The notes under the pieces: model-generated | Seen by the model: the letters and a program-made list of their open reading frames with translations, nothing else | Database searches by the model: none | What the model was told of the DNA's origin: nothing | Assembly: GCF_017599305.1 (NCBI RefSeq) | Contig: NZ_JAGFWR010000008.1 | Span: forward strand, 62,001 to 126,000 | Reading direction: 5' to 3' | Length of the DNA: 64,000 bases | Source of the DNA: Micromonospora antibiotica | Lineage (GTDB): Bacteria > Actinomycetota > Actinomycetes > Mycobacteriales > Micromonosporaceae | Shown here: in pieces, positions 53,817 to 62,595 of the stretch | Layout: each line of letters begins with the position of its first letter | Numbering within the stretch: the first letter of the stretch is position 1 | Made by a program: the position numbers and the translations under genes

Positions 53817-54904
53817 ACGCGGCCGAGCCGTTGTTGCGGGTGCGGGGGCTGACCAAGCACTTCCCGGTACGCAGCGGCCTGCGGTCCCGGGGGCTGCTGC
53901 GGGCCGTCGACGGGCTCGACTTCGACGTGCGACCCGGCGAGACGTTGGGCCTGGTGGGGGAGTCCGGCTGCGGCAAGAGCACCACCGGCCGGCTGCTGGT
54001 CCGGCTGCTGGAGCCGACCGCCGGGACGATCGAGTTCGCCGGCCGGGACATCACCCACGCCCGTCGGCGTGAGCTGCGCCCGCTGCGGCAGGACCTCCAG
54101 ATCATTTTCCAGGACCCGTACGCCTCGCTGAACCCCCGGCACACCGTCGGGCGGATCGTGGCGATGCCGTTGCAGGTCAACGGGATCGACCCACCCGGCG
54201 GGGTGAAGGCGCGGGTCCGGGAACTGCTGGAACTGGTCGGGCTCAATCCGGAGCACTACAACCGGTACCCGCACGAGTTCTCCGGTGGGCAGCGGCAACG
54301 GATCGGGATCGCCCGCGCGCTGGCCCTGCGACCCAGGCTGATCGTCGCCGACGAGCCGGTCTCCGCCCTCGACGTCTCGATCCAGGCACAGGTGGTGAAC
54401 CTGCTGCGGGACCTGCAACGCGACCTCGGCCTGGCGTTCGTGTTCATCGCGCACGACCTGGCCGTGGTGCGGCACTTCTGCCAACGGGTCGCGGTGATGT
54501 ACCTGGGCCGGATCGTGGAGATCGGCGACCGGGACGACATCTACCAGCGACCCCGGCACCCGTACACCCGGGCGTTGCTGTCGGCGATCCCGGACGTGGG
54601 CGCGCTCGGGCCGGCCGGGCGGATCAGGTTGACCGGGGAGGTGCCGACGCCGCTGGACCCGCCGTCGGGGTGCCGGTTCCGTACCCGGTGTCCCCGGGCG
54701 CAGGAGGTGTGCGCCCGTGAGGAGCCGACGCTGGTGACCCGCGACGACGCCCGGCAGGCGGCCGCCTGCCACTTCCCGGAGGCCGGACCGCCGACCCCCT
54801 CCCACCCGGACGCGGCCGGGCCGGGCGGTGCCGTCGTGGACGCGACGCCTGCGGGCGACGGTGCGGGCCGGCTGGACGGGAACGCCGGGGAGGTGGCGCG
54901 ATGA
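53813..54904 (+). CDS. Peptide ABC transporter ATP-binding protein (F-type) of the second importer
   Basis: A 363-residue ATPase: Walker A GESGCGKST, signature FSGGQRQR, Walker B LIVADEPVSALDV, H-loop IAHDLAVV, and C-terminal GCRFRTRCPRAQEVC. A 45-residue Pro/Ala-rich tail follows the last conserved motif. The start lies in the duplicated junction. The stop overlaps the C-type permease start (ATGA). Confidence 0.94.
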   Translation: MNAAEPLLRVRGLTKHFPVRSGLRSRGLLRAVDGLDFDVRPGETLGLVGESGCGKSTTGRLLVRLLEPTAGTIEFAGRDITHARRRELRPLRQDLQIIFQDPYASLNPRHTVGRIVAMPLQVNGIDPPGGVKARVRELLELVGLNPEHYNRYPHEFSGGQRQRIGIARALALRPRLIVADEPVSALDVSIQAQVVNLLRDLQRDLGLAFVFIAHDLAVVRHFCQRVAVMYLGRIVEIGDRDDIYQRPRHPYTRALLSAIPDVGALGPAGRIRLTGEVPTPLDPPSGCRFRTRCPRAQEVCAREEPTLVTRDDARQAAACHFPEAGPPTPSHPDAAGPGGAVVDATPAGDGAGRLDGNAGEVAR

Positions 54905-55905
54905 GTGTGTCCCCGGTCGATCCGGCGGCGCTGGCCGAGACCGGGACGGGGCCGGGTGGCGACCGGTCCGGGGCCGGGTTCGTCGGACGCTCGCCCGGCC
55001 AGCTCGCCTGGGCCCGGCTGCGGCGCGACCGGACCGGGCTGGTCAGCGGTGCGATGCTGGTCTTCTTCGTGCTGGTGGCGCTCGCCGTCCCGCTGATCGA
55101 GTGGGCGTACGGGGTCGGCCCCCGGGAGCAGTTCCAGTCCCGGTTGGACGGGTTCGGGATGCCGCTCGGTTATGCCGGCGGGGTGACCGGGGAGCACTGG
55201 TTCGGGCTGGAGCCGGGGCTGGGCCGGGACATCTTCATCCGGCTGGTGCACGGGCTGCGTACCTCACTGTTCATCGCCGTGGCGGCGGCGGTGACCACGG
55301 CGGTGATCGGTGTCGTGCTGGGCACCGTCGCCGGCTACCTGGGCGGCTGGGTGGACGCGGTGGTCAACTGGGTCACCGACCTGACCCTGGCGATGCCGTT
55401 CCTGATCATCGCGTTGGCGTTGACGCCGACCCTCGCGCTGCGCTTCTACGGCCAGCGGGACGAGGTGCCGGCCGCGTTCCAGATCGGGGTGCTGATCGCC
55501 GTCTTCGCGTTGTTCGGCTGGACGAGCACCGCCCGGCTGGTGCGCGGGCAGGTGATCGCGCTGCGCGAGCGGGAGTTCGTGGAGGCGGCGCGGGCCAGCG
55601 GCGCGGGGCTGGGACACATGCTGTTCCGGCAACTGCTGCCCAACCTCTGGGCGCCGATCCTGGTGTCCTTCTCGCTGGCGGTGCCGGCGTACGTCACCGG
55701 CGAGGCGGCGTTGTCGTTCATCGGGGTCGGGCTGACCGACGCGACCCCGAGCTTCGGCCGGATGATCTACCGCAGCCTGGACTACCTCCAGACCGACCCG
55801 GCGTACGTCTTCTTCCCCGGCGTCACGATCTTCGCGCTCGTGTTCGCCTTCAACCTCTTCGGTGACGCGCTGCGCGACGCGCTCGACCCGAAGTCGTCCC
55901 GGTAG
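54901..55905 (+). CDS. Peptide ABC transporter permease (C-type) of the second importer
   Basis: A 334-residue membrane protein. A 45-residue N-tail precedes TM1 (GAMLVFFVLVALAVPLI) at about 50-66. An external domain follows, then the core with RTSLFIAVAAAVTTAVIGVVLG and the EAA loop EFVEAARASGAGLGHMLFRQ. It pairs with the B-type permease, whose GTG follows after 12 bp. Order C before B is the reverse of the first importer. Confidence 0.92.
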   Translation: MSVSPVDPAALAETGTGPGGDRSGAGFVGRSPGQLAWARLRRDRTGLVSGAMLVFFVLVALAVPLIEWAYGVGPREQFQSRLDGFGMPLGYAGGVTGEHWFGLEPGLGRDIFIRLVHGLRTSLFIAVAAAVTTAVIGVVLGTVAGYLGGWVDAVVNWVTDLTLAMPFLIIALALTPTLALRFYGQRDEVPAAFQIGVLIAVFALFGWTSTARLVRGQVIALREREFVEAARASGAGLGHMLFRQLLPNLWAPILVSFSLAVPAYVTGEAALSFIGVGLTDATPSFGRMIYRSLDYLQTDPAYVFFPGVTIFALVFAFNLFGDALRDALDPKSSR

Positions 55906-55917
55906 GAGTGTGCGGCG

Positions 55918-56904
55918 GTGGCGCGGTTCCTGGTCAAGCGGCTCTTCTCGGCGACGTTGACGCTCTTCGCGGTGAGCGTGCTCAGCTTCCTGATGTTCTT
56001 CGCCCTGCCCCGGGACCCGGTCACCGGCATGTGCCCGAAGAACTGCAACCCGGAACGGTTGGAACGGGTCCGTCAGGAGTTGGGCCTGCGCGACCCGCTG
56101 ATCAGCCAGTACGCCGGCTACATGAAGGGCATCGTCACCGGCCGGGACCTCGGCAGCGCGCAGGGCGGCCGGTGCGACGCCCCCTGCCTGGGCTGGTCGT
56201 ACGTGTCCAACGAGGCCGTCAGCGACACCATCGCCCGGGTGCTGCCGGTGACGTTGAGCATCGTCGTCCCGGCGGCGGTCCTGTGGCTGCTGCTCGGGGT
56301 GGGCCTGGGTGTGGTGTCGGCGCTACGCCGGGGCACCTGGCTGGACCGGGCGGCGATCGGCTTCTCACTGGCCGGGGCGTCGTTGCAGCTGTACTTCGTG
56401 GGGGCGGTGCTGCTGCTGGTCTTCGTCTACACGCTGCGGTGGCTGCCGGTGCCCAGCTACACGCCGCTGCTGGACGACCCGGTCAGGTGGGCCAGTGGCC
56501 TGGTGCTGGCCTGGCTGGCGCTGGCGTTCCTCTTCTCCGCCATCTACGCCCGGCTGTCCCGGGCGCAGATGCTGGAGACGCTGTCCGAGGACTTCGTCCG
56601 CACCGCGCGGGCCAAGGGCCTGTCCCAACCCACGGTGTACGGCCGGCACGCGCTGCGCGCGGCGATCACCCCGGTGGTGACCATCGCCGGCCTGGACGTC
56701 GGCGGCGCGCTCGGCGGCACGGTGATCACCGAGACCACCTTCGGCCTCAACGGCATGGGGCGCACGGCGGTCGACGCGGTGCGCGCCGGTGACCTGCCCA
56801 CCATCATGGCGACCGTGCTGATCGCGGCGGTCTTCGTGGTGCTGGCGAACGTGCTGGTGGACCTGCTGTACGCGGCGATCGACCCCCGGGTACGGCTGCG
56901 CTGA
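55918..56904 (+). CDS. Peptide ABC transporter permease (B-type) of the second importer
   Basis: A 328-residue membrane protein starting with a GTG (55918) and the usual FLVKRLFSATLTLFAVSVLSF first helix. The external loop is long and Cys-containing (TGMCPKNCNPERL, GRCDAPCLGW), more than in the first importer's B-type subunit. The EAA loop is EDFVRTARAKGLSQPTVYG. The operon's binding-protein gene follows after a 150-bp gap with a hairpin. Confidence 0.92.
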   Translation: MARFLVKRLFSATLTLFAVSVLSFLMFFALPRDPVTGMCPKNCNPERLERVRQELGLRDPLISQYAGYMKGIVTGRDLGSAQGGRCDAPCLGWSYVSNEAVSDTIARVLPVTLSIVVPAAVLWLLLGVGLGVVSALRRGTWLDRAAIGFSLAGASLQLYFVGAVLLLVFVYTLRWLPVPSYTPLLDDPVRWASGLVLAWLALAFLFSAIYARLSRAQMLETLSEDFVRTARAKGLSQPTVYGRHALRAAITPVVTIAGLDVGGALGGTVITETTFGLNGMGRTAVDAVRAGDLPTIMATVLIAAVFVVLANVLVDLLYAAIDPRVRLR

Positions 56905-56906
56905 GC

Positions 56907-56978
56907 CGGCGGGCGGCCTGTCGGGTGCAGCGCACCCGGCCCGCCGGGCGACAAGAGTTGTCGACATCTGTTAGACAG
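56907..56978 (+). promoter_or_regulatory. Hairpin and small dyads before the second binding-protein gene
   Basis: A nested hairpin (56907-56947; inner arms CGGGTGC/GCACCCG at 56922-56938, outer CCGGCGGGC/GCCCGCCGG) follows the permease stop. CGACAA/TTGTCG (56949-56963) and CTGT/ACAG (56968-56978) come next, then a T-rich stretch. This suggests partial termination of the D-F-C-B transcript and a separate promoter for the binding protein. Confidence 0.5.
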
Positions 56979-57054
56979 TCCGAAGTTTTTCTTCTTGACG
57001 ATCCTCGGGACGTCGGCGTTCACGCCCGACGGTGACGGGGTGGAGGAGGTAGGA

Positions 57055-58797
57055 ATGCGACCACGCGCAGCAGCCGCCGCAGGCGGCGCGATCGCCCTGG
57101 TGGTGGCGTTGGGGGCCTGCTCGGAGAACACGGGCGAAGGCACCACCGTGGACACCGACCGGCAGCAGACCGGGGTTATCGCCACCGACCCGAAGGACTC
57201 GCAGGGCCCCGCCGCCGAGGTGGCCGGCGCGGCGAAGGGCGGCACCTTCACCGTCATCCGGGAGACGCCCATCTCCCACCTGGACCCGCAGCGGACGTAC
57301 TCCTTCGCCGGGCTGATGGCCAACCCGCTCTTCGCCCGCTACCTGACCACCTGGAAGGACGACGGCAAGGGTGGCCTGGTCCTGGTCGGTGACCTGGCGC
57401 AGACCCCCGGCAACAACGTCAACAGCGACTGCCGGGTCTGGGAGTTCACCGTCAAGGACGGGGTCAAGTTCGAGGACGGCAGCCCGATCACGTCCAAGGA
57501 GATCGCGTACGGCATCGCCCGCTCCTTCGACCCCGACCTGACGGGCGGCCCCACCTACCTGCAGGAGTGGCTGGCCGACAGCCCGCAGTACGACACGAAG
57601 TGGGACTTCGCGAAGAACAAGACGTCGCTGCCGCCGGGCCTGACCACCCCGGACGCCAAGACGGTGCGGTTCGAGTTCGCCAAGCCCCGCTGCGACCTGC
57701 CGTTCGCGGTCTCGCTGCCGACGACCGCGCCACTGCGGCCGGACCGGGACACCGGGGTCAACCTGGACCAGAAGCCGTTCTCCTCCGGACCGTACAAGAT
57801 CGCCAAGAACCAGGCCGGGGTGCAACTCACCCTGGACCGCAACCCGCACTGGGACGCCGCCACCGACCCGGTCCGCCACCAGTACCCGGACCAGTTCGTC
57901 TGGACCTTCGGGCCGACCCCCGACGCGGCCGTCAACCGGGTGTTCGCCGACAACGGCACCGACCAGAGCGCGCTGGCCTGGAACTACGTGCCCGCCTCGC
58001 TGGTCGCCCGGGTCGCCCAGGACCAGGCCCTCAAGGCGCGGAGCATCCTGTCCCCGACGCCGAGCGCCAACCAGTTGGTGATCAACAACCAGCGGGTGAC
58101 CGACCTCGCGGTCCGGCGGGCGCTCAACTACGCCATCGACCGGGACGGCCTGGTCAAGGCCCTCGGTGGGCAGACCGTCGCCCAGCCGATGACTACCCTG
58201 ATGCCGCCGTCCACCATCGGCTACCAGGCGTACGACGCCTACCCGGCCGGCGCCAACGGCGACGTCGACAAGGCCAAGGAGTTGCTCGGCGGGAAAACCC
58301 CGGAGCTGGTCCTCGGTGTCGCCGACAGCGCCACCGAACAGCAGATCGGCACCCAGCTCAAGGGCAACCTGGAACGCGCCGGCTTCAAGATCACTGTGCG
58401 GAACATCCCGGACGACGCGAAGCTCGACGAGATCAAGAAGAAGAACAACCCGTGGGACCTCTACATCGGCAACTGGGCCGCCGACTGGCCCAGCGGCGCG
58501 TCGATCCTGCCGGTGCTCTACGACGGCCGCACCATCAAGGCCGAGGGCAACAGCAACCAGGCGTACTTCAACGACCCGGCGGTCAACGCCGAGATCGACC
58601 GCATCCAGGCGATGCCCCCGGCCGACCAGGGCCCCGAGTGGGGCAAGCTCGACCAGCGGATCATGACGGAGTACGCCCCGGTGGTGCCGCTCTTCGTCGA
58701 CGTGGCCTACACGGTCCACGGGTCCAAGGCGGGTGGGGTCTTCATCTCCAGCGTCTTCGGCTACCCCTCCTTCGTCAACGCCCACGTCAAGCAGTGA
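57055..58797 (+). CDS. Peptide ABC transporter substrate-binding lipoprotein of the second importer
   Basis: A 580-residue binding protein from the ATG at 57055, with GGAGGAGG upstream. The lipobox is ALGAC (Cys22). SBP_bac_5 segments are visible: TFTVIRETPISHLDPQRTY, VKDGVKFEDGSPITSKEIAY, AINYAIDRDG-like NYAIDRDGLV, and LYIGNWAADWPSG. The longer ORF from 56995 lacks a ribosome-binding site. It lies last in the operon. Similarity to the first importer's binding protein is moderate, so the two importers probably take different peptides. Confidence 0.95.
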   Translation: MRPRAAAAAGGAIALVVALGACSENTGEGTTVDTDRQQTGVIATDPKDSQGPAAEVAGAAKGGTFTVIRETPISHLDPQRTYSFAGLMANPLFARYLTTWKDDGKGGLVLVGDLAQTPGNNVNSDCRVWEFTVKDGVKFEDGSPITSKEIAYGIARSFDPDLTGGPTYLQEWLADSPQYDTKWDFAKNKTSLPPGLTTPDAKTVRFEFAKPRCDLPFAVSLPTTAPLRPDRDTGVNLDQKPFSSGPYKIAKNQAGVQLTLDRNPHWDAATDPVRHQYPDQFVWTFGPTPDAAVNRVFADNGTDQSALAWNYVPASLVARVAQDQALKARSILSPTPSANQLVINNQRVTDLAVRRALNYAIDRDGLVKALGGQTVAQPMTTLMPPSTIGYQAYDAYPAGANGDVDKAKELLGGKTPELVLGVADSATEQQIGTQLKGNLERAGFKITVRNIPDDAKLDEIKKKNNPWDLYIGNWAADWPSGASILPVLYDGRTIKAEGNSNQAYFNDPAVNAEIDRIQAMPPADQGPEWGKLDQRIMTEYAPVVPLFVDVAYTVHGSKAGGVFISSVFGYPSFVNAHVKQ

Positions 58798-58805
58798 CGT
58801 CACAC

Positions 58806-58859
58806 TGAGCCGGGCGGGCGCCCTCCCGACCCTGGTCGGGGGTCGCCTCGCCCGGCTCA
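58806..58859 (+). terminator. Hairpin after the second importer operon
   Basis: TGAGCCGGGCG (58806-58816) pairs with 58849-58859, enclosing a smaller CCGACC/GGTCGG stem. It begins 8 bp after the stop. Confidence 0.7.
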
Positions 58860-58934
58860 AGATCGTGCTGGAACCAGGATGTAGTGGCCTCGGAATCGCA
58901 CGATCCCCCTACATCCTGGTTCCAGCACGATCTT
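58859..58934. repeat. Palindromic repeat, family 2 (26-bp perfect arms)
   Basis: AAGATCGTGCTGGAACCAGG and six more bases (58859-58884) pair perfectly with 58909-58934, around a 24-nt centre that itself contains CGCACGATC, a fragment of the arm. Only one copy is in the window. It differs in sequence from family 1. Confidence 0.85.
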
Positions 58935-59161
58935 GCGGGTTCCCCGGTTCCCCGGGGCGCCTTCGCTGACGTCGGCATGGTCGCCCGTACCGGCGCATCC
59001 ACCGTGGCCGTCGGTGACGTAGGATGCCCTGTCGCCGAGCAGCACCGTGCCGGAGGCCACGAACGTCTCCCTCGGTAGTCGGCCCGCGCCGACAGCAGTA
59101 CGAGCCCTGGTGCTGTTACCCACGATCACCCCCCAACCCCACCCCCACCCACCCGACCCCG
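58935..59161. other. Intergenic stretch between the palindromes
   Basis: No gene is recognised. Bases 59121-59160 form a C-rich tract (CCCCCAACCCCACCCCCACC) that leads into the family-1 palindrome. The rest is unremarkable. Confidence 0.4.
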
Positions 59162-59218
59162 GTGATCAAGAGGTATGCGTCAGATTTCGGCCGTGGGATG
59201 ACGCAAACCTCTTGATCA
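59162..59218. repeat. Family-1 palindromic repeat, single copy
   Basis: The left arm (59162-59182) reads GTGATCAAGAGGTATGCGTCA, with one change from the family core. The right arm (59199-59218) has the usual form, and the centre is 16 nt. It is preceded by a C-rich tract and followed by GGGGTCGGGGG. Confidence 0.88.
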
Positions 59219-59300
59219 ACGGGGTCGGGGGCCGCCGACGAGGCGGACAGCATCGCCGCCGGCACGGGGCGCTGATCCGGCAAGCGGTGCGGGGGAATTC

Positions 59301-59477
59301 GTGTCGGCTTTACCTCTCCGTGTTGAGGCGGTCGCCCTTGATGCGGTCGCCGGCCGGACTGGCCGGGCGATTTCAGGGAGGGCTGAGAAGAACGTCGGGA
59401 AAGCCGTCACCGTCACCGTCGACGGGGTCGGCGCCGCCACCCGTGCCGACCGTCGGGCAGAGGCGCAAATCGATTGA
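59301..59477 (+). CDS. Possible small or remnant gene of 58 codons
   Basis: A GTG at 59301, with CGGGGGAA just before it, opens a frame ending at TGA (59475-59477). The product ends GKAVTVTVDGVGAATRADRR then AEAQID, a helical, charged pattern reminiscent of phasin-like C-termini. The first half has poor third-position GC. It may be the decayed end of a longer gene; I do not recognise a family with confidence. Confidence 0.2.
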   Translation: MSALPLRVEAVALDAVAGRTGRAISGRAEKNVGKAVTVTVDGVGAATRADRRAEAQID

Positions 59478-59509
59478 CCGTCGGTTGGTCGGTCGGGAGA
59501 GTGCAGGGC

Positions 59510-60274
59510 ATGGACCCGACGTCGCGTGCCAACCGGACCGCCTGGGAACTGGCCCATCAGGAGCGGGTCTGGGCCAACGACCAGATGGCGGCCGAGGCGG
59601 CGGCCGGCGTCACGCTCATCGCCAGTGAACGCGCGCTGCTCCGGGACATCCTGGCGACCCGGCCCCTGGTGGCGCACCCGCAGAGCGGCAACGGTCAGGA
59701 CGACATCGCTCTGGTCGACGCGGGCGCCCGGATGGTGGTCGGTGTCGACTACAGCGAAAGCGCGATCCAGGGAGCGCGGGGGCGTGCCGACGCCCTCGGT
59801 GCCGCCTGTCGCTACCTGCTCGGGACGGTCCCCGGCGTGCCGCTGCGTGACGGCAGCGTCGACCTCGTCTATACCGGCAAGGGCGCGTTGATCTGGATGC
59901 CCGACATCGACGCCTGGGCCGCGGAGATGGCCCGGCTGCTGCGCCCCGGCGGCCACCTGTTCGTCCACGACGGTCACCCGGCCACCGACCTGTGGACCTG
60001 GGACCTGGACGAGCCGCGTATCCGATCCGACCGCAGCTACTTCGGCCGCTCGTTCGTGTGCGCCGACGACAGTTTCCCGGCCCACGGGGCGGTGATGTGG
60101 CAGTGGACGCTCGGCCGGATCGTCACCGCCGTCGTCACCGCCGGCCTGGAGGTCCGGCAGCTCGACGAGTACGCGGAGCCGTTCTGGCGGATGGGCGACG
60201 TCGACGCGGCGGCCTTCCGGGGCCGCCTGCCGAACGCGTTCGCCCTACTGGCCCGCCGCCCCGCCGCCGGCTGA
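59510..60274 (+). CDS. SAM-dependent methyltransferase
   Basis: A 254-residue class I methyltransferase from the ATG at 59510, with GGGAGAG upstream. The glycine-rich loop is altered: VAHPQSGNGQDDIALVDAG replaces the common LxLGCGxG, as in the subfamily whose loop reads HLQCxxGxDT. Acidic motif II is VVGVDYSESAIQGA, and motif III follows the MARLLRPGGHLFVHDG segment. TTGACC lies at 59474-59479 as a possible -35. The substrate is unknown. Confidence 0.85.
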   Translation: MDPTSRANRTAWELAHQERVWANDQMAAEAAAGVTLIASERALLRDILATRPLVAHPQSGNGQDDIALVDAGARMVVGVDYSESAIQGARGRADALGAACRYLLGTVPGVPLRDGSVDLVYTGKGALIWMPDIDAWAAEMARLLRPGGHLFVHDGHPATDLWTWDLDEPRIRSDRSYFGRSFVCADDSFPAHGAVMWQWTLGRIVTAVVTAGLEVRQLDEYAEPFWRMGDVDAAAFRGRLPNAFALLARRPAAG

Positions 60275-60355
60275 CCCGTCCCGCCGCCCGCTGACCCGCC
60301 CGGCCGGCGGCCCAGGCGACCCCGGCGCGATCCGGCGGGACGGTCCGGCGCCGGC

Positions 60356-62500
60356 TCAGCCCAGGTGGGTACGGAGGAAGTCGAGTTCCAGGCGGAGCAG
60401 GCGTTCGGACAGCCCACCGGCCGCCATGTGGGTGGCCCCGGTCAGCGGCAGCACCGCGTGCGGCCGGCCGGTCGACAGCAGTGCCGCCGACAGCCGCAGG
60501 GTGTGCGCGGCGACCACGTTGTCGTCGACCATCCCGTGCACCAGCAGCAGCGGGCGGGCCGGCTCGCCGGGATGCAGCGGCTCCGCCGCCAGCTCCACCA
60601 GCGAGTGGTGCCCGTACACGTCGATGCCGTCGTCGGGCAGGCCGAGGTAACGCTCGCTGTACGCGGTGTCGTACAGCGTCCAGTCGGTGACCGGGGCGCC
60701 GGCGATGCCGCACCGGAACAGCTCCGGGTGGCGTAGCACGGCCAACCCGGCCAGCCAGCCGCCGAACGACCAGCCCCGGATCGCCACCCGGTCGAGGTCC
60801 AGGTCGGGGTGCTTGCCGGCGAGCGCGGTCAACGCGTCCACCTGGTCGGTCAGGATCACGTCGGCCACCCGCCGGTGGATGGCCTTCTCGAACGACGGTG
60901 CCACGCCCGGCGTACCCCGGTTGTCGATGGTGACCACGGCGAACCCGCAGTCCGCCCACCACTGCCGTTCCAGCCACGCCGACCGGGCGGCCACCACCTC
61001 CTGGTGGCCGGGGCCGCCGTAGATGTCCAGCAGCACCGGCAGCCGGGTGCCCTTGACGTGCTCGGTCGGGTAGAGCACCGCCGACGGTAACCGGCGGTCG
61101 GTCACCCGGACCAGCATCGGCCGGGGCGCCGACGACGGGGTCGCCGCCAGCGACCGTAGCCGGGTCACCTCCCGGTCGCCGCGCCACACCGACCAGCTCG
61201 TCCCGGCCTCGTCCAGCGAGGCGGTGCCGACCACCAGGGTGTCCCCGCCGACCGCCGCCGTGTGCCAGCCGGGGGTGCTGCTCATCCGGCGGGCGTCCAC
61301 CCCACCACCGATCACGGTACGCACCCGGTAGAGGTGCCGTTGGCTCGGTTCGCCCTCGCTCGCCTCCACCAGCAGGTCGGCCGGCCCGGGACCGGTGGGC
61401 AGCCGGCCCACCACCCGTCGCACGTACAGCGAGGGCGGGGTGAGCAGGGTGCCGTCGGCGAACAGGCAGCGGGCGTCGTACCCGTCGTGGGCCAGCTCGC
61501 CGCCGACCAGCACCCGGCCGTCCGGCAGGTGCGCCGGGGTGCCCGGGATCGGCTCCACCCAGCGCGGGTCGGCCAGCTCCGCGTGCACCTGCGTCTCGCC
61601 GGTACGCGGGTCCACCGCCAGTACCAGGCCGTGCTGCTGCGACCGGCGCAGCACCGTGATCAGCGGGTTGCCGTCGGCCCAGTCGACCGACGCCAGGTAC
61701 GGGTAGGTCTCCCGGTCCCAGTGCACGTCGACCCAGCCGTCGTCCAGGTCGAGCAGGTGCAGGCTGACCTCCGCGTTCGGCCCACCCGCCCGGGGGTACG
61801 CGACGGTGGTCGGCGGGGTCGCCGGGTCCGCCGGGTCGTGCAGGTGCCAGCGCGGCAGCCGGGACTCGTCGACCCGGGCGGCGAGCACCATCCGCCCGTC
61901 CGGGGCCCACCAGTAACCCCGGAACCGGCCGAACTCCTCCGCCGCGACATGCTCGGCGAGCCCCCAGCTCACCCCACCGTCCTCGCCGGCCAGCAGGGAG
62001 TCGGTGCCGTCCGGGGCGACCACCCGCAGCTCGCCCCGGCGTACCCCGTCGGCGGTGTCGGTCACGTAGGCCACCCGCTGACCGGTCGGGTCGGGACGCG
62101 GGTCGATCACCGGGCCGACGGTGCTCACCTCGATCACGTCGCCGTGCACCAGATCGGCCCGGAACAGCCGGCCGGCCAGCGCGAACACCGCCACCCGGCC
62201 CGCCCCGTCCAGGGCGTACGAGCCGATGCCGGCGGTGCTGAGCCGGCGTCGTTCGCGCAACGCCCGCTCGCCGGGGGCCAGCGCCACCGGGTCGGCGTCG
62301 TCGCCGAGCAGCACGGCCGGGTCGGCGACCAGGCGTTCCTCGGCGGAGGCGGTCTCCAGCGCCCAGAGCGCGTCGGCCGGGTCCTCCGGGCCGCCCGAGC
62401 GGAGGAAGACCACCCGGGAACCGTCACCGGTCACGGACACGGCACGCGGCGCCCCGTGGCTGAACCGACGGGTACGGGCGGCCAGCTCGGGAAAGTCCAC
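60356..62500 (-). CDS. S9-family prolyl oligopeptidase / dipeptidyl peptidase IV-like enzyme
   Basis: A 714-residue serine peptidase. The N-terminal DPPIV beta-propeller covers about 1-460, with EEFGRFRGYWWAPDG carrying the double-Glu-like exopeptidase region. The C-terminal alpha/beta-hydrolase has Ser578 (GWSFGG), Asp660 (HGMVDDNV) and His691 (GATHMAAGG). There is no signal peptide, so it is probably cytosolic, trimming peptides brought in by the two importers. The start is a GTG at 62500. It is divergent from mshB with an 86-95 bp gap. Confidence 0.93.
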   Translation of the reverse strand: MDFPELAARTRRFSHGAPRAVSVTGDGSRVVFLRSGGPEDPADALWALETASAEERLVADPAVLLGDDADPVALAPGERALRERRRLSTAGIGSYALDGAGRVAVFALAGRLFRADLVHGDVIEVSTVGPVIDPRPDPTGQRVAYVTDTADGVRRGELRVVAPDGTDSLLAGEDGGVSWGLAEHVAAEEFGRFRGYWWAPDGRMVLAARVDESRLPRWHLHDPADPATPPTTVAYPRAGGPNAEVSLHLLDLDDGWVDVHWDRETYPYLASVDWADGNPLITVLRRSQQHGLVLAVDPRTGETQVHAELADPRWVEPIPGTPAHLPDGRVLVGGELAHDGYDARCLFADGTLLTPPSLYVRRVVGRLPTGPGPADLLVEASEGEPSQRHLYRVRTVIGGGVDARRMSSTPGWHTAAVGGDTLVVGTASLDEAGTSWSVWRGDREVTRLRSLAATPSSAPRPMLVRVTDRRLPSAVLYPTEHVKGTRLPVLLDIYGGPGHQEVVAARSAWLERQWWADCGFAVVTIDNRGTPGVAPSFEKAIHRRVADVILTDQVDALTALAGKHPDLDLDRVAIRGWSFGGWLAGLAVLRHPELFRCGIAGAPVTDWTLYDTAYSERYLGLPDDGIDVYGHHSLVELAAEPLHPGEPARPLLLVHGMVDDNVVAAHTLRLSAALLSTGRPHAVLPLTGATHMAAGGLSERLLRLELDFLRTHLG

Positions 62501-62582
62501 AACCCGGATCGTAGAGCGGTGCCGGGCGTGATGTGGCCGACCTGGGTGGACGCGTACGCCCCGGCGCGGACGGACCGCCGGT

Positions 62583-62588
62583 TAGAGT
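62583..62588 (+). promoter_or_regulatory. -10 element TAGAGT for a leaderless mshB transcript
   Basis: TAGAGT ends 7 nt before the GTG at 62596. No ribosome-binding site precedes either candidate start. If transcription begins at 62595/62596 the mRNA is leaderless and the earlier GTG at 62587 is not used. Confidence 0.45.
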
Positions 62589-62595
62589 GACCGTC

